Shown here piece by piece: positions 1 to 11,183 of a stretch of DNA of 64,000 nucleotides. The notes beneath the pieces were generated by a model. It ran no database searches. It had not been told where the DNA came from and worked only from the letters and a program-made list of their open reading frames with translations. Where the stretch lies: positions 1-64,000 of the forward strand of contig NZ_ATUK01000010.1 in assembly GCF_000420165.1 (NCBI RefSeq), read 5' to 3'. Each line of letters opens with the position of its first letter. The stretch's first letter is position 1. The DNA is from Thioalkalivibrio sp. AKL19. GTDB lineage: Bacteria; Pseudomonadota; Gammaproteobacteria; Ectothiorhodospirales; Ectothiorhodospiraceae. A program made the position numbers and the translations under genes.

Positions 1-351
1 CACCTGGACGAGCTGCTGCAGGCCAACCAAGCGTTACTGACGGTCTACCTCTTACGCGACGAACTCAAGAGACTGTGGTTCCAGCGCAGCCCCGAGCGGA
101 CGCACCAGGCGTGGCGGCAATGGGTGCAGCAAGCGCACGAGAGCGGAATCCAGGCCCTGCAGCGCTTCGCACGCCTGCTGGAGCCCTACCTGCCCGGCAT
201 CGTCTCGCGCTGCCGCCACCGGCTGAACACCAGCGTCGTCGAGGGCATTAACAACACGATCAAGGTCATCAAGCGTCGGGCCTATGGCTATCGCGACCAG
301 GAATACTTCTTCCTCAAAATCCGCGCAGCCTTCCCCGGTAATGCTCGATGA
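1..351 (+). pseudogene. ISL3-family transposase, C-terminal part (cut by window edge)
   Basis: The frame is open from the first base and ends at TGA 349-351, giving the last 116 residues of a DDE transposase. The tail holds the ISL3 block around VVEGINNTIKVIKRRAYGYR followed by a YFFLKIRAAF-like end, which is the usual C-terminus of this family. The start lies outside the window, so whether the gene is intact cannot be judged. No terminal inverted repeat could be identified with confidence between the stop codon and the tRNA gene downstream. Confidence 0.8.
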
Positions 352-354
352 ACC

Positions 355-390
355 AAAAAAAAGCCCCGCCAGTAATTTACCGGCGGGGCC
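355..390 (-). terminator. Rho-independent terminator
   Basis: Arms GCCCCGCC (363-370) and GGCGGGGC (382-389) form a strong hairpin. On the minus strand it is followed by eight T, so it can end the tRNA-Ala transcript coming from the right. It lies 4 bp after the transposase stop. Confidence 0.75.
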
Positions 391-467
391 TACCGTTCCT
401 AAGAATGGCACACAGGATGGTATATATGGCGTTTTTTCCCTATAACTTCCTGATTTTCTGGGGTGTT

Positions 468-543
<76 letters not shown>

Positions 544-793
544 AAACAGGACGCGCATTCTAGCAACTCCGCAGGGCGGCGGGAAGCCCTGTCCGCACGA
601 CGATCGGCGCCAGCGCTTCGCCCGCGGAATTGTCTTTTTCGAGCGACACGTCACGGACGCCGGAGTTGGACCCGGTCTAGCATTGGGGCATGTCCGCCAC
701 CTACCTCAAGCACCGCGGGGCGACCGGCCCCGTCCCCCGGTCCGCCCGGCACGCGACGGGACGACCCGCCGCGGGGTCGATATACTCCCCGGC

Positions 794-1579
794 ATGAGCT
801 TGTCCGTTCGCATCCTGGGCGCCAGTGGCGGCATCGGCCCGGGCCGGCGCACCACGTCCATCCTCATCGACGACGACATCCTGATCGATGCCGGCAGTGG
901 CGTGGGCGACCTGAGCCTGGATGAACTACGCCGCATCCGGCACGTGTTCCTCACCCATTCCCATCTGGACCATATCGCCTTCCTGCCCATGCTGGCGGAC
1001 ATGGTCTACAGCCCGAATGCCCCGCCCATCCAGGTGCATGGTCTGCCGGCCACACTCAAGGCGCTTTGCGACCACGTGTTCAACTGGGTGATCTGGCCGG
1101 ACTTCACGCGGCTGCCCCGTCCTGACCAGCCCCTGATCCGGCTGGAATCGCTCCAGCCCGGTCAGACCATCGCCGCCAACCATCGCGAGATCCACGTGCT
1201 GCCGGCCCGGCATACCGTGCCGGCGGTCGGCTACAGCGTGACCAACCACGACGGCGCGGCCTTCGCCTTCAGCGGCGATACCACCTCATCGCATCAACTC
1301 TGGCCAGCCCTCAACGCCCTGCCCCATCTCGACCTGCTGATGATCGAGACCGGCCTCCCGGACGAGATGGAGGGCATGGCCGACCTGGCCAAGCACTACA
1401 CGCCGCAGCATCTGGGCGAGGACCTTGCCCTGCTGGAACACCGCCCGCGCATCGCCATCACCCACCTCAAGCCCGGCCATGAGCAGGCCATCCGCCAGCA
1501 ACTGGCTCGCTCGCCCCACCATGACGGCATGATCTTCCTGCACGGGGACGAGCGCTTCGAACTCGGCGCGCATTCATAA
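794..1579 (+). CDS. Metallo-beta-lactamase-fold 3',5'-cyclic-nucleotide phosphodiesterase-like protein
   Basis: The 261-residue protein has the metal-binding motif HSHLDH at residues 55-60, further likely ligands at H140, D162 (in SGDT) and H224, and no signal peptide. The motif order and the N-terminal GASGG loop resemble class II cyclic nucleotide phosphodiesterases, so cyclic-nucleotide hydrolysis in the cytoplasm is a reasonable prediction, although other MBL hydrolases (for example RNase Z-like) share the fold. The ATG at 794 is chosen because the family begins right before the first beta strand; the longer open frame upstream has no homology-like content. It stands alone ahead of the phosphate regulon. 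Confidence 0.7.
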   Translation: MSLSVRILGASGGIGPGRRTTSILIDDDILIDAGSGVGDLSLDELRRIRHVFLTHSHLDHIAFLPMLADMVYSPNAPPIQVHGLPATLKALCDHVFNWVIWPDFTRLPRPDQPLIRLESLQPGQTIAANHREIHVLPARHTVPAVGYSVTNHDGAAFAFSGDTTSSHQLWPALNALPHLDLLMIETGLPDEMEGMADLAKHYTPQHLGEDLALLEHRPRIAITHLKPGHEQAIRQQLARSPHHDGMIFLHGDERFELGAHS

Positions 1580-1624
1580 CCAGGCCGGGGCCCCTGGCTG
1601 TTCCGCGCGTGCGGCCGTTACCCG

Positions 1625-1653
1625 CGTTCACACGGCTGTAACATGGCTGTTAT
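1625..1653 (+). promoter_or_regulatory. Pho box upstream of phoB
   Basis: Two good half-sites, CTGTAAC at 1636 and CTGTTAT at 1647, plus a weaker CGTTCAC at 1625, repeat with an 11-bp period. This matches the PhoB recognition pattern and implies that phoBR is autoregulated. Confidence 0.75.
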
Positions 1654-1686
1654 CTAATGCCGACCAGGCAATCACGAGACAGCGCC

Positions 1687-2376
1687 ATGGCCACTCGAAT
1701 TCTGCTGGTGGAGGATGACGCGGCAATCCGCGAGATGCTGCAGCTGCCATTCCAGAAGGCGGGCTACGAGGTCCGCGAGGCCGGCGACGTGCGCAGCGCG
1801 AAATCCCTGCTGCTGGAAGACCCGCCGGACCTGATCCTGCTCGACTGGATGCTGCCCGACATCAGTGGCATCGACTGGGCGCGCACCCTCAAGGCCAGCC
1901 CCGTCACCAAGGACATCCCGCTGATCATGCTGACCGCGCGGGGCGAGGAAGAAGACCGGGTGCGCGGCCTGGACGTAGGCGCCGACGACTACGTGACCAA
2001 GCCGTTCTCGCCTCGCGAGCTGGTCGCGCGCATGAAGGCCGTGCTGCGCCGTACCTCCCCGACCACCAGCGAGGAACCCATCGAGATCGAGGGGCTGCGC
2101 CTGGACCCGGTCTCACATCGCATTACCGGTAACGGCGAGGCCATCAGCATGGGCCCGACCGAGTACAACCTGCTGCACTTCTTCATGACCCATCAGGACC
2201 GCGTATTCAGCCGCGAACAGCTGCTGGACAAGGTCTGGGGCACCAACGTGTACGTGGAAGAACGCACGGTGGACGTGCACATCCGCCGCCTGCGCAAGGC
2301 GCTGGCCGACTCCGGCCATGACCATCTGGTGCAAACCGTGCGCGGTTCGGGGTACCGTTTCTCGCCAACTCCCTGA
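1687..2376 (+). CDS. phoB: Phosphate regulon response regulator PhoB
   Basis: The 229-residue protein is an OmpR-class regulator: receiver domain (residues 4-118) with acidic pocket D10/D11, phospho-acceptor D53, T83 and K105, followed by a winged-helix DNA-binding domain (about 130-227) with the conserved [12 protein letters not shown] recognition helix. The start at 1687 matches the usual PhoB N-terminus; an in-frame ATG at 1657 lies next to the Pho box and would add ten residues. phoR follows after 15 bp, and Pho boxes occur upstream of phoB itself, pstS and pstC, so the regulator and its targets lie together. Confidence 0.95.
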   Translation: MATRILLVEDDAAIREMLQLPFQKAGYEVREAGDVRSAKSLLLEDPPDLILLDWMLPDISGIDWARTLKASPVTKDIPLIMLTARGEEEDRVRGLDVGADDYVTKPFSPRELVARMKAVLRRTSPTTSEEPIEIEGLRLDPVSHRITGNGEAISMGPTEYNLLHFFMTHQDRVFSREQLLDKVWGTNVYVEERTVDVHIRRLRKALADSGHDHLVQTVRGSGYRFSPTP

Positions 2377-2391
2377 CGCTCGGCGGTCCCC

Positions 2392-3714
2392 GTGCAGCCC
2401 CGCAAGACCTGGCCCGACATCCTCATCACCAGCCTGCTGATCGCGCTACCCATCCTGGCGCTGGGCTGGGCCACCGGCCAGTTCTGGCCCACGGTGGCCT
2501 TTCTGCTGGGCGCGGCGCTGGCGTGGAACATTGCCAACCTGCTGTGGCTGGAGACCTGGCTGCGCCGCGGCGGGCGTGCCGAACCGCCCGACGTGCGCGG
2601 CCTGTGGGGGGTAATCTTCGACCACCTCTACCGCCGCCGCAAACGCCACGAGAACCGTGTGCACCGCCTGCGCCAGCTGCTCGAGCGCTACCGCGACTCC
2701 GCCAAGGCCATGCCGGATGCCGTGGTCGTGCTGAACGACGACCTGCGCATCGAGTGGCTCAACGACATGGCCTGCCAGCTCCTGGGTCTCCACTGGCCGC
2801 GCGACGAGGGCCAGCGCATCACCCACCTGCTGCGCCACCCGGAATTCCTGACCTTCATGGAGCGCGCTCGCGAATCCCTGGCCCGCGTCACAGTCCCCTC
2901 GCCACTGGATGACGAACGCCAGCTGGAGATGCGCATGCTGCCCTACGGCGATGCGCAGTACCTCCTGCTGGCGCGCGACACCACCCACCTGCATCGCCTG
3001 GAAGTCATGCGTCGCGACTTCATCGCCAACGTCTCGCACGAGCTGCGCACACCCCTCACCGTGCTCTATGGGGTTACCGAGACGCTCGAGGATGAACTCG
3101 AGAACCAGCCCGAACTGGCGCGCTCGGTGCAGATGCTGCGCGAACAGTCCGAACGCATGAAACTGCTGGTGGACGATCTGCTGCTGCTCTCGCGCCTGGA
3201 GACCGGCGAAACCACCGGCCCGCAGGACTGGTTCAACCCGTTTCCGCTGCTCCGGAAGCTGGCGGACGAGGCGCGGGTCCTGTCCGGGTCGGAGGGGCAC
3301 GAGATCGTGCTCGAGGCCGACCCCGACCTGGAGTTCCAGGGCAACCCGGACGAGCTGCGCTCGGCCTGCGCCAACCTGCTGTTCAATGCCGTGAAATACA
3401 CCCCCGGCGGGACCACCATCACCCTGCGCTGGCGCGCGGACGACGACGGCGCACGCCTGATCGTCGAGGACACCGGGCCGGGCATCGCCAGCCATCACCT
3501 GGGGCGCCTGACCGAACGTTTCTATCGCGTGGATGCCGGACGCACCCAGTCACGCGGCGGGACAGGCCTGGGGCTGGCCATCGTCAAACATGTCCTCGCC
3601 CGCCACGAAGGCCACCTCGCCATCGAGAGCCAGGTTGGCCAGGGCAGCCGCTTCACCTGCCTGTTCCCGTTGTCCCGCATCCGTAAGCAGGAAGCCACCG
3701 CCCTGCCCAGCTAG
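2392..3714 (+). CDS. phoR: Phosphate regulon sensor histidine kinase PhoR
   Basis: This 440-residue membrane kinase starts at GTG 2392. Two hydrophobic segments near residues 10-50 form the short membrane hairpin typical of PhoR, which has almost no periplasmic domain. A charged linker, a PAS domain (about 95-200), the HisKA domain with SHELRTPL (phospho-accepting H216) and the ATPase domain with N, G1 (EDTGPGI) and G2 (GGTGLGLAI) boxes follow. It would phosphorylate PhoB when Pst/PhoU signals phosphate shortage. It is co-transcribed with phoB. Confidence 0.95.
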   Translation: MQPRKTWPDILITSLLIALPILALGWATGQFWPTVAFLLGAALAWNIANLLWLETWLRRGGRAEPPDVRGLWGVIFDHLYRRRKRHENRVHRLRQLLERYRDSAKAMPDAVVVLNDDLRIEWLNDMACQLLGLHWPRDEGQRITHLLRHPEFLTFMERARESLARVTVPSPLDDERQLEMRMLPYGDAQYLLLARDTTHLHRLEVMRRDFIANVSHELRTPLTVLYGVTETLEDELENQPELARSVQMLREQSERMKLLVDDLLLLSRLETGETTGPQDWFNPFPLLRKLADEARVLSGSEGHEIVLEADPDLEFQGNPDELRSACANLLFNAVKYTPGGTTITLRWRADDDGARLIVEDTGPGIASHHLGRLTERFYRVDAGRTQSRGGTGLGLAIVKHVLARHEGHLAIESQVGQGSRFTCLFPLSRIRKQEATALPS

Positions 3715-3837
3715 TGTCATCGCACGGGCCCGGCGCACCAAACCGCGACACGAGTAGAACGGCCCAATGGGCGGCTTGAAGGGCCGGCACCGCAAACCAT
3801 CGTTCGCCAGATCCCCGAACGCCCGGGCAAATCCAGC

Positions 3838-3912
3838 CGATTGCCGCGTCGCTTCGCTCCTCGCAATGACCTGTCTGGACCCGCGTCATTGCGAGCGCAG
3901 GGAAGCAATCTC
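3838..3912. repeat. Paired inverted CGTCATTGCGAG repeat, copy 1
   Basis: Two inverted units, GATTGCCGCG...CGCAATGAC (3838-3870) and GTCATTGCGAG...GCAATCTC (3885-3912), face each other. Related pairs occur at 9334-9480 and 44017-44099. Confidence 0.7.
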
Positions 3913-3992
3913 CCGGGCGAGCAAGGCGCCAGAGCCTCCGGTCCGGCCGAATCTCCACCCACCGTTACAGCACGATGGGCGTGGCCCGCCAG

Positions 3993-4048
3993 ATGTCACA
4001 CCGCTGTCATGTGGCCGTCACGCAACTGCAAGCACGGCTCCGGATAAT
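3993..4048 (+). promoter_or_regulatory. pstS promoter with four-unit Pho box
   Basis: Half-sites ATGTCAC (3993), CTGTCAT (4004), CCGTCAC (4015) and CTGCAAG (4026) repeat exactly every 11 bp. A GATAAT -10 element at 4043-4048 begins 11 bp after the last half-site, the spacing expected when PhoB replaces the -35 contact. Confidence 0.85.
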
Positions 4049-4113
4049 CCCGCATCAAGGACCGACCGATCGGCTACGAACAAACCTCAAAGCAAGCACC
4101 AGGGAGTACACCC

Positions 4114-5079
4114 ATGCTGTTCAAGCGCACAATTCTTGCCGCAGCCGCGGCCGCCGCCCTCGCCATCACCCCGGCGATGGCCGACGTGGACCCCAACCTG
4201 CCGGCCTACCAGACCGTCAGCGGGATCTCCGGCAACCTGTCCAGCGAAGGCTCGGACACCCTGAACAACCTGATGGCGCTGTGGGCCGAGGAGTTCCAGG
4301 ACTTCTACCCGAACGTGAACATCCAGATCCAGGGCGCCGGCACGTCCACCGCCCCGCCCGCCCTGACCGAGGGCACCGCCGATTTCGGCCCGATGTCCCG
4401 CATGCCCCGCGACAGCGAGCAGGCGTCCTTCGAGGAACGCCACGGCTACGAGATGACCCTGGTCCCCGTGGCGATCGACTCCATCGCGGTCTACGTCAAC
4501 CGGGACAACCCGGTCGAGGGGATGACCATCCAGGACGTGGATGCCGTGTTCTCCTCCACCCGGCGCTGCGGTGGTGCCGACGACATTACCCGCTGGGGCC
4601 AGCTCGGCCTGGAAGGCTCCTGGGTCAACCGCGACATCACCATCTACGGGCGTAACGCGGTCTCCGGAACCTACGGCTACTTCCGCCAGCACGCCCTGTG
4701 CGACGGCGACTTCAAGAACGCCGTGAACGAACAGCCCGGGTCCGCCTCGGTGGTCCAGGGTGTCGCCGAGTCCCTCAACGGCATCGGCTACTCCGGCATC
4801 GGCTACCTGACTTCCGGCGTGCGCACTGTTCCCCTGGGCGAAAACGAAGGCGAATACTTCGAACCGACCGGGGAGAACGCCGCCTCGGGTGACTACCCGC
4901 TGTCCCGCTTCCTTTACGTTGCGGTCAACAAGCACCCGGAAGACGGACTCGCCCCGCGTCAGGCCGAGTTCCTGAAGATGGTGCTGTCGAAGGAAGGCCA
5001 GGAGGTGGTCGTGCGTGACGGGTTCGTCCCGCTGCCCGAGACCGTCGCCCAGCGCCAGCGCGAGGCCCTCGGCCTGTAG
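4114..5079 (+). CDS. pstS: Phosphate ABC transporter substrate-binding protein PstS
   Basis: The 321-residue periplasmic protein begins with a signal peptide (about residues 1-23, cleavage after AMA). The phosphate-binding loops are visible: SSEGSDTL near 45-52, [22 protein letters not shown] near 69-90 and SGTYGYFR further on. It delivers phosphate to the PstCAB channel encoded downstream. It has its own four-unit Pho promoter and its own terminator at 5180-5208, so it can be expressed far above the permease genes. Confidence 0.93.
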   Translation: MLFKRTILAAAAAAALAITPAMADVDPNLPAYQTVSGISGNLSSEGSDTLNNLMALWAEEFQDFYPNVNIQIQGAGTSTAPPALTEGTADFGPMSRMPRDSEQASFEERHGYEMTLVPVAIDSIAVYVNRDNPVEGMTIQDVDAVFSSTRRCGGADDITRWGQLGLEGSWVNRDITIYGRNAVSGTYGYFRQHALCDGDFKNAVNEQPGSASVVQGVAESLNGIGYSGIGYLTSGVRTVPLGENEGEYFEPTGENAASGDYPLSRFLYVAVNKHPEDGLAPRQAEFLKMVLSKEGQEVVVRDGFVPLPETVAQRQREALGL

Positions 5080-5179
5080 ACCCTGCCTGCAGGCGAACGC
5101 CCCTGCCCGCATCGAGCTCTGGCAGGGCTTCGCCCCCAAGGCAGTCCTCGCGAGGATTATCGGCCTCGGCCAGGACCAG

Positions 5180-5208
5180 AAGGCCCGGACTCTGTCCGGG
5201 CCTTTTTT
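5180..5208 (+). terminator. Rho-independent terminator after pstS
   Basis: A hairpin with arms AGGCCCGGAC (5181-5190) and GTCCGGGCCT (5194-5203) is followed by a T run. It separates pstS from the pstCAB-phoU transcript. Confidence 0.85.
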
Positions 5209-5242
5209 GTGCAGCCATCCCAACAGGGGGGCGTTCAAACAG

Positions 5243-5287
5243 CCGTCACACGGCTGTAACGGTTCTGTCACGAAGCGCCCGTAGCAT
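5243..5287 (+). promoter_or_regulatory. pstC promoter with three-unit Pho box
   Basis: Half-sites CCGTCAC (5243), CTGTAAC (5254) and CTGTCAC (5265) repeat every 11 bp. A TAGCAT -10 candidate sits at 5282-5287, 11 bp past the last half-site, giving pstCAB-phoU its own PhoB-dependent start. Confidence 0.85.
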
Positions 5288-5335
5288 GCGGGCCATCTCA
5301 AGCCTTCCGCCTGTCGACCCCCCGGGGGACCCCGA

Positions 5336-7606
5336 ATGTCCGGACTCCACGCGATCTCCACCCTTGGCCGCTTCCAGCGCTGGCGCCGGGCCAAGGACAC
5401 CTCGGCGCGCTACCTGATCGGCTTTTTTGGCGTGGCGGTCGTCGGCGCGCTGACCCTGATGTTCGTCTACCTCCTGAGCGAGACGCTGCCCATGTTCCTG
5501 GGTGCGGAGATCGAGGAACGCACGCAGTACAACGCGCCCGGCGGCGCCGACACCGGGACCATCCACCTGGCCGTGAACCGGCACCGGGAGCTGGCCGTGC
5601 GCCTGACCGAAGACCGTCGGGCGATCTTCTTCCGCCCGGACAGCGGCGACATCGTGGAGGAGCAGACCCTGCCGATCCCCGAGGACGCCCGGGTCACCAG
5701 CTTCACCGCCGCCGAACCGCGCACCCGACTGGTCGCGATCGGACTGAACAACGGTCAGGTCCTCGCCATCGAGTACGAATACAACGAACGCTTCACCCCC
5801 GAAGGCCGCGCCTACGATCCCGGCCTGGTCTACCCACTGGGGGACGAGAGCTCGTCCCTGCTGGATGTGGATGGCGACGGCCAGCCCATCGAGGTCGTCG
5901 GCATCCAGCGCGGCTCCAGCGGCGTCCGCGTCGCAGCGGCCACGGCCGACGGCCGGTTGCGCCTGGTGAACTTCGAGGAACGGACCTCGATGATGACCGG
6001 CGAGGTCGAAGTGCGCCGCTCGGCGCATGACCTCCCGTCCCTGCCGGATGGGGCGACGGCATCGCGCATCCTGCTGGACATCACCGGCCGCAACATGCTG
6101 GTGGGCGACAACCAGGGGCGGCTGCATTTCTACGACATCTCCAACCCGCGAAACGCCCAGCGAGTCGACACCCAGCGCGTGATCCACGGCGAGGATGCCG
6201 AGGTCACCTCGCTGGAGTATCTGCTCGGAACCGTATCGGTGATCGTCGGCGGCTCGGACGGCTCCGTCGCGCAATACATGCTGGTGCGCGACGACGACAA
6301 CGTGAACCGCATCACCCGCGTGCGCGAGTTCCCCCGCCACGCCGCCGCGGTGACCAACATCCAGCCGGAGTACATCCGCAAGGGCTTCGCCACCGCCGAC
6401 GCCAGCGGCGCCCTGGCCGTGCACTACCCCACTTCTCAGCGCACACTGGTCCAGCACCAGGTCGGCGATACGCCCCTGCACCGGGTCTACATGGACCCGC
6501 GCAACCGCCTGCTGGTCGCGATCGACACCGACGAGACCTGGACCCTGCACCGGCTCTCGAATCCCCACCCGGAGGTCTCCCTCCACGTCCTGTGGCAGAA
6601 GGTCTGGTACGAGGGCCGATCCGAGGGTGATTACGTCTGGCAGTCGTCCTCCGCCACCGACGAATTCGAGCCCAAGTTCTCCCTGGTGCCGCTGACCCTC
6701 GGCACGGTGAAGGCCGCGTTCTACGCCATGCTGTTCGCCACCCCGCTGGCGATCATGGGGGCGATCTACAGCGCCTACTTCATGTCCAGCCGCATGCGCA
6801 GCCTGACCAAGCCCAGCATCGAGCTGATGGAGGCCCTGCCGACCGTCATCCTGGGCTTCCTAGCCGGGCTCTGGCTGGCCCCCTACATCGAGTCCAACCT
6901 GCCCGCAGTCGCCAGCATCCTGGTCCTGATGCCGGTAATGATGCTGGTCGTCGCCTTCGTCTGGACCCGCCTGCTGCCGGACGGCGTGCGCCGCGTGATC
7001 CCCGCCGGCTGGGAGGCCGCGGTGCTGATCCCGGTGGTGATCCTGGTGGGCTGGTTCTCCGCGTCGATGAGCCCGTTGATCGAGGTCTGGCTGTTCAACG
7101 GCGACGCCCGCCAGTGGCTGACCGACGCCGGCTACACCTACGACCAGCGCAACGCCCTGGTAATCGGCATCGCGATGGGCTTCGCGGTGATCCCGACCAT
7201 CTACTCGATCTCCGAGGACGCCGTATTCAACGTGCCCAAGCACCTGACCCAGGGCTCGCTGGCGCTGGGGGCCACCCCGTGGCAGACGGTGGTACGGGTG
7301 GTCCTGCTGACTGCCAGCCCCGGCATCTTCTCGGCCGTCATGATCGGCTTCGGGCGCGCCGTCGGCGAGACCATGATCGTGCTGATGGCGACCGGGAACT
7401 CGCCGGTGGTCAATTTCAACATCTTCGAGGGCATGCGCACGCTCTCCGCCAACATCGCGGTGGAAATGCCCGAAACCGCGGTAGGCGGCACGCACTACCG
7501 CATTCTGTTCCTCGCCGCCCTGGTGCTGTTCGCGCTGACGTTCCTGGTGAACACGGTCGCCGAGATCGTGCGCCAGCGCCTGCGCAACAAGTACAGCTCC
7601 CTCTAA
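5336..7606 (+). CDS. pstC: Phosphate ABC transporter permease PstC, long form
   Basis: This 756-residue inner-membrane permease has one membrane helix near residues 26-48, then a soluble stretch (about 60-440) rich in short beta-like repeats that resembles a WD40-type propeller, then the usual permease core (about 455-750) with the coupling segment LALGATPWQTVVRVVLLTA and FGRAVGETM. The classical PstC is about 320 residues, so the extra periplasmic domain more than doubles it; long PstC forms of this kind occur in other gammaproteobacteria. It pairs with PstA, encoded 27 bp downstream. Confidence 0.9.
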   Translation: MSGLHAISTLGRFQRWRRAKDTSARYLIGFFGVAVVGALTLMFVYLLSETLPMFLGAEIEERTQYNAPGGADTGTIHLAVNRHRELAVRLTEDRRAIFFRPDSGDIVEEQTLPIPEDARVTSFTAAEPRTRLVAIGLNNGQVLAIEYEYNERFTPEGRAYDPGLVYPLGDESSSLLDVDGDGQPIEVVGIQRGSSGVRVAAATADGRLRLVNFEERTSMMTGEVEVRRSAHDLPSLPDGATASRILLDITGRNMLVGDNQGRLHFYDISNPRNAQRVDTQRVIHGEDAEVTSLEYLLGTVSVIVGGSDGSVAQYMLVRDDDNVNRITRVREFPRHAAAVTNIQPEYIRKGFATADASGALAVHYPTSQRTLVQHQVGDTPLHRVYMDPRNRLLVAIDTDETWTLHRLSNPHPEVSLHVLWQKVWYEGRSEGDYVWQSSSATDEFEPKFSLVPLTLGTVKAAFYAMLFATPLAIMGAIYSAYFMSSRMRSLTKPSIELMEALPTVILGFLAGLWLAPYIESNLPAVASILVLMPVMMLVVAFVWTRLLPDGVRRVIPAGWEAAVLIPVVILVGWFSASMSPLIEVWLFNGDARQWLTDAGYTYDQRNALVIGIAMGFAVIPTIYSISEDAVFNVPKHLTQGSLALGATPWQTVVRVVLLTASPGIFSAVMIGFGRAVGETMIVLMATGNSPVVNFNIFEGMRTLSANIAVEMPETAVGGTHYRILFLAALVLFALTFLVNTVAEIVRQRLRNKYSSL

Positions 7607-7633
7607 ACCGCATCGACGACAGGCTCCGATCCG

Positions 7634-9301
<1,668 letters not shown>

Positions 9302-9333
9302 GACACGACATGCAGAACGTTTCTCACACGCAA

Positions 9334-9480
9334 CGTCATTGCGATGCCCCGCAGGAGTCGCGGCAACCTCGCGACGCAACCCCGGACGTCCGTCGGGCCC
9401 GGCGCCCGGGCCACCCACGGAGATCGCCACGGCGCTGCGCGCCTCGCGATGACGTTGCTTTTCCGTACCCTCGCAATGAC
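9334..9480. repeat. Paired inverted CGTCATTGCGAG repeat, copy 2
   Basis: CGTCATTGCGA with its inner palindrome (9334-9370), a second related arm (9420-9454) and a final CTCGCAATGAC (9470-9480) fill most of the 217-bp pstA-pstB gap. The family matches 3838-3912. Confidence 0.65.
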
Positions 9481-9518
9481 GGGATGCGCCGAACCCCATT
9501 CCCCATGGAGTACCCGAA

Positions 9519-10349
9519 ATGAGTGACACCCAGACCCACGCCGTCAACGTGGCCCAGAACAATCAGGCACCGCGCGGCCTGAGCCTCGACCGCGAGGACA
9601 TCTGCCTCACCGCGGAGGACCTCAAGCTCTTTTACGGCGAGGACCAGGCGCTCAAGGGGATCGACATCCGCATCCCGAAGAACCGCATCACCGCGTTCAT
9701 CGGACCGTCCGGGTGCGGCAAGTCCACGTTCCTGCGCTGCTTCAACCGCATGAACGATCTGATCGACGCCGCCCGCATCGAGGGCACCATCCGTCTGGAC
9801 GGCGAGGACATCTACGACAAGAACGTGGATATCCCCGAGCTGCGCCGCCGTGTGGGTATGGTCTTCCAGAAGCCGAACCCGTTCCCCAAGTCGATCTACG
9901 AGAACGTGGCCTACGGCCTGCGTCTGCAGGGCGTGAAGAACCGCCGCAAGCTGGACGAGGTGGTGGAAAAGTCGCTCAAACGCGCCGCGCTGTGGGACGA
10001 GGTCAAGGACCGCCTGCACGAGAACGCCTTCGGCCTGTCCGGCGGCCAGCAGCAGCGCCTGGTGATTGCCCGCGCCATCGCGATCGACCCCGAGGTCCTG
10101 CTGCTGGACGAGCCCTGCTCGGCGCTGGACCCGCTGGCGACACTGAAGATCGAGGAGTTGATGATCGAGCTGAAGAAGGACTACACGCTGGTCATCGTCA
10201 CCCACAACATGCAGCAGGCCGCGCGTGTCTCCGACTACACCGCCTTCATGTACATGGGCGAGCTGATCGAATACGCCGACACCGACACCCTGTTCACCTC
10301 GCCCGCGAAAAAGCAGACCGAGGACTACATCACCGGCCGCTTCGGCTGA
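9519..10349 (+). CDS. pstB: Phosphate ABC transporter ATP-binding protein PstB
   Basis: The 276-residue ATPase has Walker [10 protein letters not shown] (62-70), the Q-loop, signature LSGGQQQR, Walker B LLLDEP and the switch histidine in VTHNM, all intact. It drives phosphate import through PstCA. A GGAG ribosome site lies 12 bp before the ATG. It follows pstA after a repeat-filled gap and is 12 bp ahead of phoU. Confidence 0.96.
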   Translation: MSDTQTHAVNVAQNNQAPRGLSLDREDICLTAEDLKLFYGEDQALKGIDIRIPKNRITAFIGPSGCGKSTFLRCFNRMNDLIDAARIEGTIRLDGEDIYDKNVDIPELRRRVGMVFQKPNPFPKSIYENVAYGLRLQGVKNRRKLDEVVEKSLKRAALWDEVKDRLHENAFGLSGGQQQRLVIARAIAIDPEVLLLDEPCSALDPLATLKIEELMIELKKDYTLVIVTHNMQQAARVSDYTAFMYMGELIEYADTDTLFTSPAKKQTEDYITGRFG

Positions 10350-10361
10350 GGGAGACATTGA

Positions 10362-11087
10362 ATGATGGACAAGAGCTTCTTCAAGCAGCACATCTCGCAG
10401 CAGTTCAACGCCGAACTGGAAGACATCATCAAGCAAGTGATGGCCATGGGCGGCCTGGTCGAGCAGCAACTCGCCGATGCCATCCACGCGATGGTCGAAG
10501 GGGACGTCGAACTCGCCGAGAAGGTGATGACCTCGGATTACCAGGTCAACGCCAAGGAGGTCGAGATCGACGAGGAATGCACCCACATCCTCGCGCGGCG
10601 CCAGCCCACCGCCTCCGACCTGCGCCTGGTGATCGCCGTGATCAAGACCATCACCGACCTCGAACGCATGGGTGACGAGGCCGAACGGGTCGGCCGCATG
10701 GGCCTGCACCTGCTGGACGCGGACCGCAACAGCGCCCCGATGGCGGACATCGCGAGCATGGGCGAACACGCCCGCGAGATGACCCGAGGTGCGCTGGACG
10801 CCTTTGCCCGCATGGATGTCGATCAGGCCGTGCGCGTGGCCCAGCTGGATATCCAGATCGACAGCCTGTACGAGACCATCACCCAGAAGCTGATGAAGCA
10901 GATGACCGCCTCGCCGGACTCCGTACCGCGCCTGATGGACATCATCTGGGCCACCCGCTCCCTGGAGCGTATCGGCGATCGCGCGCGCAACATCTGCGAA
11001 TACGTCGTCTACTTCGTCAAGGGCAAGGACGTGCGCCACACCAGCTACGAACAGATGGCCGAGGAGGCCACCGGCGACCGTCACTGA
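10362..11087 (+). CDS. phoU: Phosphate signalling protein PhoU
   Basis: The 241-residue all-helical protein has two PhoU repeats, each carrying an acidic metal-binding motif of the ExxxD type (for example MGDEAERVGR in the first and IGDRARNICEYV in the second). PhoU links Pst transport activity to PhoR and keeps the regulon off when phosphate is plentiful. It closes the pst operon. A second ATG one codon later is equally possible. Confidence 0.95.
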   Translation: MMDKSFFKQHISQQFNAELEDIIKQVMAMGGLVEQQLADAIHAMVEGDVELAEKVMTSDYQVNAKEVEIDEECTHILARRQPTASDLRLVIAVIKTITDLERMGDEAERVGRMGLHLLDADRNSAPMADIASMGEHAREMTRGALDAFARMDVDQAVRVAQLDIQIDSLYETITQKLMKQMTASPDSVPRLMDIIWATRSLERIGDRARNICEYVVYFVKGKDVRHTSYEQMAEEATGDRH

Positions 11088-11183
11088 ACCCGGTCGGAGC
11101 CACCGCGCGCATCGCCAGACGGGGATCCACCGCCACCTGCGCGGCCGTTTGCCATGTCCGCCAATCCCCGCTTGAATGGGGCT

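Larger units (their letters stand above)
3715..4113. other. Gene-free spacer between phoR and pstS
   Basis: No coding frame in this 399-bp stretch looks real. It contains a paired CATTGCGAG repeat (3838-3912), the four-unit Pho box (3993-4032) and the pstS -10 element. Confidence 0.7.
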
